Made by a program: the position numbers and the translations under genes
The notes under the pieces: generated by a model
What the model was told of the DNA's origin: nothing
The model's database searches: none
What the model saw: the letters and a program-made list of their open reading frames with translations, nothing else
Origin: Lentisphaeria bacterium
GTDB lineage: Bacteria > Verrucomicrobiota > Lentisphaeria > Victivallales > JAUVCU01
Direction: 5' to 3'
Assembly (NCBI GenBank): GCA_030590715.1
Contig: JAUVCU010000041.1
Location: forward strand, 1-9,199
DNA: 9,199 nucleotides
In this document: positions 5,751 through 9,199 of the stretch, piece by piece
How the letters are laid out: each line of letters begins with the position of its first letter
Numbering within the stretch: the stretch's first letter is position 1

Positions 5751-7895
5751 CTACTTTCGTATATTGATGAGCCTCGATACCTCTACTGGTACTTTTTTCC
5801 CTTTCACCATTATACTTCTCATTTCACCGAGTACGACAGAATCTCCAAGAAGCTTTTTTGTATTCTTTGATACAAAACAGGTTTGCGGTAAAGCTTTTGA
5901 TTGAATCCGCTCTGTCACATTAACAGTATCACCAATCATTGTATAATTTCTCAAATGACTTGTACTTCCGATATTTCCTAAAATCAGTTCACCCGAGTTA
6001 ATCCCGATTTTGACCTCGAATGAGCAAAAAATAGGATGCTCAAAATTCTCCATAGCTTGAATCATTTCATAAGCAGTTTTAACTGCTTTAATTGCGTCCG
6101 CGGAATAATCTCCGGAATTGAATCTGGCCAGCACAGCATCACCGATAAATTTATCGACAATCCCCTTATGCTCCAGAACAAGATCCGTCATTATATCAAA
6201 GAAATTATTCAGATTTGCAACCAACTCTTCCGGATCCATCTCTTCACATTTCTCAGTAAAGGAACAAATATCACAAAACAAAACCGTTGCAAAAGCCCTT
6301 TCAATACCTTTTTGTTTAACACCGGAAACAATCTCTCCAACGTGCTTTATGGCGTCTATAGGCAAATAACGTTCAAACTCACTCTTCTCCTGCCTCAAAT
6401 GAGCATTTTCCAATACATCCCTCAGTGTTCGCAGCAATGCTTCCTTGTTAAGAGGAGTATAAAGAACGGAAGATAAGCTCAAAAGGTTGCCGAGTTTCTT
6501 TACATCTGCTTCGTACTTTTTAGCAGCCAGCATAACAATGGGTGTATTTTTTGATCTTTTATCACTTAAAACATGCAGACAAAATTCCCACTTATTCTCG
6601 TAAGCCATTTCATAAGAAATGAGCATCACATCAAACGATTCCTTTAGAACGCACTGCATGGCATTATCCATACAGGACACAGAAGTTACTTGATAATTGT
6701 GCTCCTGAAGTGCTTTGGTAATCCGCCCCTTCAACATCATATCTATTTCGACAAGAAGAACTCTATTTGTAGAGGACCACCCCGGGCTCACAACATATGA
6801 TGAAATTATTTTGACTTTCTTATGGATCGGTAAGGAACTCTGCAAAATATCATCTGCTCCGGAATCAAAACATTCACGCATGATTTCTGAATCATGGCTC
6901 AAGACTTCGACAAGAAAAAGCATCTGTTTATAAATAACTTTTTCCTTGATAGAGCGGCAGAGCTCTGCTCCAGTCATATCTTCCAGAGTGAAACTGGTAT
7001 AAATAACATCGGGAAAAAACTCCTGTACAGCCACCTTTGCTTCCCTCCCCGAAGAAACATATAAGATTTCGTAGCTAAGATCTTTAAGCTCCTTAGAAAG
7101 TTCATCAAAAGCCCCCTCCACTGATGAAACAAGAAGCACTTTCTTGGCACGATTAAGAATCTGCCTGAAGATTGCGTAAACCTGATTTTTCAGAAAAGGA
7201 ATAGGCAAAAAGTAATCACATCCATGTTTCTCCGCATTTTCCCTACCAGCAGCTTCAGAACTTCCAATCACAAGATATGTATTCGCCAGCGATTCATCAC
7301 TTTTTATTTTATTAACAAGATCAAAACCACACTCTTCAACAATCCTGTCGTGAAGAAATATCATTACAGGAGAGCACACCTCCATTTCTTCAAAGATTTT
7401 ACGTTCATCTTTCATTACTACCGGGTCGACGCAGTACATGTGACAGAACTTAGAAAGAGCGCGTGAAAACAGCTTTGACTCACAGGCAATGTACACCTTC
7501 TTAAAAGTATCCTGTCCGGGCAAAGATTCTGTCCCCCAGAATTTCGCCACCTGTTTTGTCAATTCCAAAGGAATGATAGGCTTTGAAATAACACCATATG
7601 TTTCTGTTTCATATTTTGAAAGCATTGACAGCTGTGCTGAAGAAAGTTCTCCGACAAATATAATAGGAATATGGTTTAGGTATTTTTTACTCCGTATGCT
7701 GAGTACCACATCAACAATATCTCCCCCCTCAATATTGACATCAAGAATAAACAATGAGAAATCATATTCAGCAACTATGGTTAAGACACCGGCACTTGAT
7801 GGGGCTTCGACTACATTCACGCCCGGTTGCTGCCAAAGCCCTAAAAGACTTCTTAGTTCTTTTGCTTCACTTTCTGCTACTAAAACATTTTTCAT
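5751..7895 (-). CDS. Multi-receiver class III adenylate cyclase (four REC-like domains plus cyclase)
   Basis: This 714-residue soluble protein likely converts ATP to cAMP. Receiver 1 (~1-120) keeps phospho-acceptor D52 (LFILDVN) and K105 (SKP) but has G82 at the usual Thr/Ser position and a weakened acidic pair. Receiver-like domain 2 (~131-249) has H182 aligned with the acceptor Asp (D183 adjacent) and no KP Lys. Domain 3 (~250-370) has S301 and domain 4 (~376-497) S427 at the acceptor site, and both lack the Lys. A short linker (~498-530, RQEKSEFERYLP) leads to the cyclase domain (~535-700). It has metal-binding D542 (LFCDICSFT) and D586 (KFIGDAVL), adenine-recognising K582, and transition-state N659 and R663. 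T652 replaces the usual Asp of the Lys/Asp pair, the class IIIb pattern as in cyanobacterial CyaC, which favours ATP and often bicarbonate stimulation. The start is ATG 7895 with AGAAGAG upstream. It is divergent from the HD and kinase genes across a long palindrome. Confidence 0.92.
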   Translation of the reverse strand: MKNVLVAESEAKELRSLLGLWQQPGVNVVEAPSSAGVLTIVAEYDFSLFILDVNIEGGDIVDVVLSIRSKKYLNHIPIIFVGELSSAQLSMLSKYETETYGVISKPIIPLELTKQVAKFWGTESLPGQDTFKKVYIACESKLFSRALSKFCHMYCVDPVVMKDERKIFEEMEVCSPVMIFLHDRIVEECGFDLVNKIKSDESLANTYLVIGSSEAAGRENAEKHGCDYFLPIPFLKNQVYAIFRQILNRAKKVLLVSSVEGAFDELSKELKDLSYEILYVSSGREAKVAVQEFFPDVIYTSFTLEDMTGAELCRSIKEKVIYKQMLFLVEVLSHDSEIMRECFDSGADDILQSSLPIHKKVKIISSYVVSPGWSSTNRVLLVEIDMMLKGRITKALQEHNYQVTSVSCMDNAMQCVLKESFDVMLISYEMAYENKWEFCLHVLSDKRSKNTPIVMLAAKKYEADVKKLGNLLSLSSVLYTPLNKEALLRTLRDVLENAHLRQEKSEFERYLPIDAIKHVGEIVSGVKQKGIERAFATVLFCDICSFTEKCEEMDPEELVANLNNFFDIMTDLVLEHKGIVDKFIGDAVLARFNSGDYSADAIKAVKTAYEMIQAMENFEHPIFCSFEVKIGINSGELILGNIGSTSHLRNYTMIGDTVNVTERIQSKALPQTCFVSKNTKKLLGDSVVLGEMRSIMVKGKKVPVEVSRLINIRK

Positions 7896-7934
7896 TGATC
7901 TACTCTTCTATCTGAATTTCTAATGTCAAAAAAG

Positions 7935-7974
7935 AATTGTCATTGTTAAACAATATTGTTTAACAATGACAATT
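7935..7974. promoter_or_regulatory. 40-bp perfect palindrome with two tandem 13-bp dyads, probable operator
   Basis: The two 20-bp arms (7935-7954 and 7955-7974) are exact reverse complements with no spacer. Inside lie two abutting 13-bp dyads, ATTGTTAAACAAT (7942-7954) and ATTGTTTAACAAT (7955-7967), each symmetric about one central base. The outer arms are AATTGTC and GACAATT. It lies between the divergent cyclase and HD-domain genes and overlaps the predicted -35 of the latter. This layout suits two dimers of a repressor or activator governing both directions. The lack of a loop and the divergent location argue against a terminator, though the single strand could fold into a hairpin. Confidence 0.75.
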
Positions 7975-7995
7975 GATATACCATAATTATATAAC
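7966..7995 (+). promoter_or_regulatory. Promoter of the HD-domain and kinase operon
   Basis: ATGACA (7966-7971, one mismatch to TTGACA) is followed after 18 bp by TATAAC (7990-7995, one mismatch to TATAAT). Transcription should begin near 8002, after the ATG at 7996, so translation must start at a later ATG. The -35 lies inside the right arm of the 40-bp palindrome. Confidence 0.5.
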
Positions 7996-8034
7996 ATGCA
8001 GACACTAATAACGATCCTTAAAAAATGGAAAGTA

Positions 8035-8622
8035 ATGAATTACAAAGCAGCCAAAGACAAATTTATCTCAGTCTTGAATGAAAGACTTCCAAAGACACTC
8101 TACTATCATGGAGCACATCATGCGATCCACGTAAAGAACTATGTTGAATACCTATGCAATAAGGAATCCCTCCCAGAATATGAGACGACATTGATAAAGA
8201 CAGCTGCCCTGGCTCATGACCTGGGCTTTATAGTTAGTTATACCGATAACGAAAAATTTGCCTGCATTGAAATAAAGAAAATGCTACCACAATTCAACTA
8301 CTCGGAAGTTGAGGTAAGCCTGATCTGCAAAATGATAATGGCGACAAAAATGCCCCAAAAACCAGAATGCCGGCTTTCAGAAATACTGTGTGATGCGGAT
8401 CTGTTCTATCTTGGAACCTCAGCCTACAAACGGCAGTCACAGCAACTTAGAAAAGAGATGTCCGAACACGGTTTAGAGTTTACAGATACAGAATGGATAA
8501 AGCTTCAGATAAATTTCCTTGAGGGGCACGAATATTTCACAAAAACAGCCAGTGAAGAGCTAACGGATATCAAAAACAGAGTTTTAACTAAACTTAAAAG
8601 CTTACTTGAGGGAAACAGCTGA
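8035..8622 (+). CDS. HD-domain metal-dependent phosphohydrolase
   Basis: This 195-residue soluble protein of the HD superfamily contains metal-dependent phosphohydrolase motifs. The N-terminal YYHGAHHAIHV (~23-33) supplies the first His residues. The HD doublet is H61-D62 in AALAHDLGF. A further helix (ICKMIMATKMP, ~97-107) is followed by the distal Asp in CDADLFYLG (D120/D122). HD enzymes hydrolyse nucleotides or cyclic nucleotides, but neither the substrate nor the product is shown by the sequence. ATG 8035 is preferred, with GGAAAG 2 nt upstream. An in-frame ATG at 7996 would add 13 residues but lacks a ribosome site and lies upstream of the predicted transcription start. The gene is divergent from the adenylate cyclase gene, so a cyclic-nucleotide phosphodiesterase role is possible but only inferred. 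The Ser/Thr kinase starts 1 nt after its stop, so the two are translationally linked. Confidence 0.85.
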   Translation: MNYKAAKDKFISVLNERLPKTLYYHGAHHAIHVKNYVEYLCNKESLPEYETTLIKTAALAHDLGFIVSYTDNEKFACIEIKKMLPQFNYSEVEVSLICKMIMATKMPQKPECRLSEILCDADLFYLGTSAYKRQSQQLRKEMSEHGLEFTDTEWIKLQINFLEGHEYFTKTASEELTDIKNRVLTKLKSLLEGNS

Positions 8623-8623
8623 T

Positions 8624-9199
8624 ATGGAAAACTTCTCTCAAAATGTAGAATTCAAAATCGTGAGAAAACTGGCCGAGGGCGGAATGGGTGCGGTTTTCAA
8701 AGCGATACAAATGGGAATAGAAGGGTTCGAAAAGACTGTTGCGATAAAGATACTGCATAGCACACTTCACGAAAAAGATAAATGCATAAATATGTTCATA
8801 TCTGAAGCAAAACTAGTTGCCGATCTCGTGCACGAAAATATTGTCCAGATTTATCAGTTCGGCAAACAGAAAGATGACTACTATGTAGTTCTGGAATATG
8901 TTGATGGGATTTCGCTTCACGACCTCCTGTCTATCCACAATACAGTGAATGAAAGAATTCCGGAAAAACTATCCGTGTTTATCGCGAGCAGGATTGCCCG
9001 GGGGCTGGCTTATGCCCACAGCCGCCTGGACAAAGTGGGCAAGCCGAGAAACATTGTTCACCGGGATGTCTGCCCATACAATATACTTATCACAACCGAA
9101 GGACTACCAAAACTGACAGACTTCGGAATCGCAAAAGCAAAACATATCACTGACCAATTTTCATTTGTAGGAAAACCGGTCTTCATGTCCCCCGAACAG
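8624..9199 (+). CDS. Hanks-type Ser/Thr protein kinase (3' partial)
   Basis: The first 192 residues of a eukaryotic-like kinase, open to the end of the window. ATG 8624 follows the HD gene stop by 1 nt, with GAGGG (8608-8612) as ribosome site inside the HD coding end. The Gly-rich loop is AEGGMGAV (17-24), with Ala17 in place of the first Gly. Further motifs are VAIK with K42, alpha-C Glu E61, hinge VLEYVDG (~89-95), catalytic loop HRDVCPYN (146-153; D148, N153), DFG at 166-168 and MSPEQ (188-192) of the P+1 loop. All the key catalytic residues seen are present, so it should be active. Cys150 replaces the Lys of HRDLKPEN; the related HRDVSPQN form is common in myxobacterial and PVC-group kinases. 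The C-terminal region, which would show any sensor or membrane segment, lies outside. Substrate is unknown; the HD protein is an obvious candidate partner. Confidence 0.95.
   Translation, partial: MENFSQNVEFKIVRKLAEGGMGAVFKAIQMGIEGFEKTVAIKILHSTLHEKDKCINMFISEAKLVADLVHENIVQIYQFGKQKDDYYVVLEYVDGISLHDLLSIHNTVNERIPEKLSVFIASRIARGLAYAHSRLDKVGKPRNIVHRDVCPYNILITTEGLPKLTDFGIAKAKHITDQFSFVGKPVFMSPEQ

Noticed and set aside
6036..6476. Plus-strand open frame inside the cyclase gene
   Set aside because: It is antisense to the conserved cyclase domain and has no recognisable domain of its own.
7489..7923. 144-codon plus-strand frame opposite the cyclase N-terminus
   Set aside because: It is antisense to the receiver 1 and 2 region, with no domain or ribosome site.
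7924..7929. Perfect minus-strand TTGACA as the cyclase -35
   Set aside because: No acceptable -10 lies 16-18 bp downstream and it is very close to the start codon, so the cyclase promoter remains unassigned.

Overview
The window is about 9.2 kb of AT-rich bacterial DNA holding signal-transduction genes and a few housekeeping genes. Export signals on small proteins and the mix of two-component, cyclic-nucleotide, c-di-GMP and Hanks-type kinase signalling suggest a Gram-negative, environmentally versatile bacterium. The kinase N-terminus (EGGMGAVFKA, HRDVCPYN) resembles kinases of the PVC group (Lentisphaerae/Verrucomicrobia) and myxobacteria/deltaproteobacteria. No phylogenetic marker is present, so the taxonomic placement is a low-confidence guess. 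No mobile element, tRNA, rRNA or CRISPR array was seen.

Layout. (1) 1-1794, plus strand: the C-terminal part of a HAMP sensor histidine kinase, then a consensus-like promoter, a small secreted Ser-rich protein, and a tiny exported YHS/TRASH-like Cys protein. A strong bidirectional terminator closes this block at 1810-1845. (2) 1859-4776, minus strand: a receiver-receiver-GGDEF diguanylate cyclase response regulator and, upstream of it, mtaB (tRNA methylthiotransferase). A minus-strand terminator at 3279-3305 separates them, so they are probably distinct transcription units. (3) 5128-5699, plus strand: an orphan thiS (sulfur carrier) and a 75-residue His-rich single-pass membrane protein with its own promoter. 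(4) 5751-7895, minus strand: a 714-residue protein with four receiver-like domains, three of them lacking the phospho-acceptor Asp, followed by a complete class III adenylate cyclase domain. (5) 8035-9199, plus strand: an HD-domain phosphohydrolase, then a Hanks-type Ser/Thr kinase that starts 1 nt after the HD stop codon and runs off the window.

The most interesting region is the 139-bp gap between the divergent cyclase and HD/kinase genes. It holds a perfect 40-bp palindrome made of two abutting 13-bp dyads (ATTGTTAAACAAT, ATTGTTTAACAAT) with extra flanking symmetry. A sigma70-like promoter for the HD gene has its -35 inside it. My inference is that one dimeric regulator, possibly binding as two dimers, controls both directions, linking a cyclic-nucleotide synthase to a possible hydrolase and a kinase. 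The catalytic motifs are seen in the sequence; the circuit is inferred.
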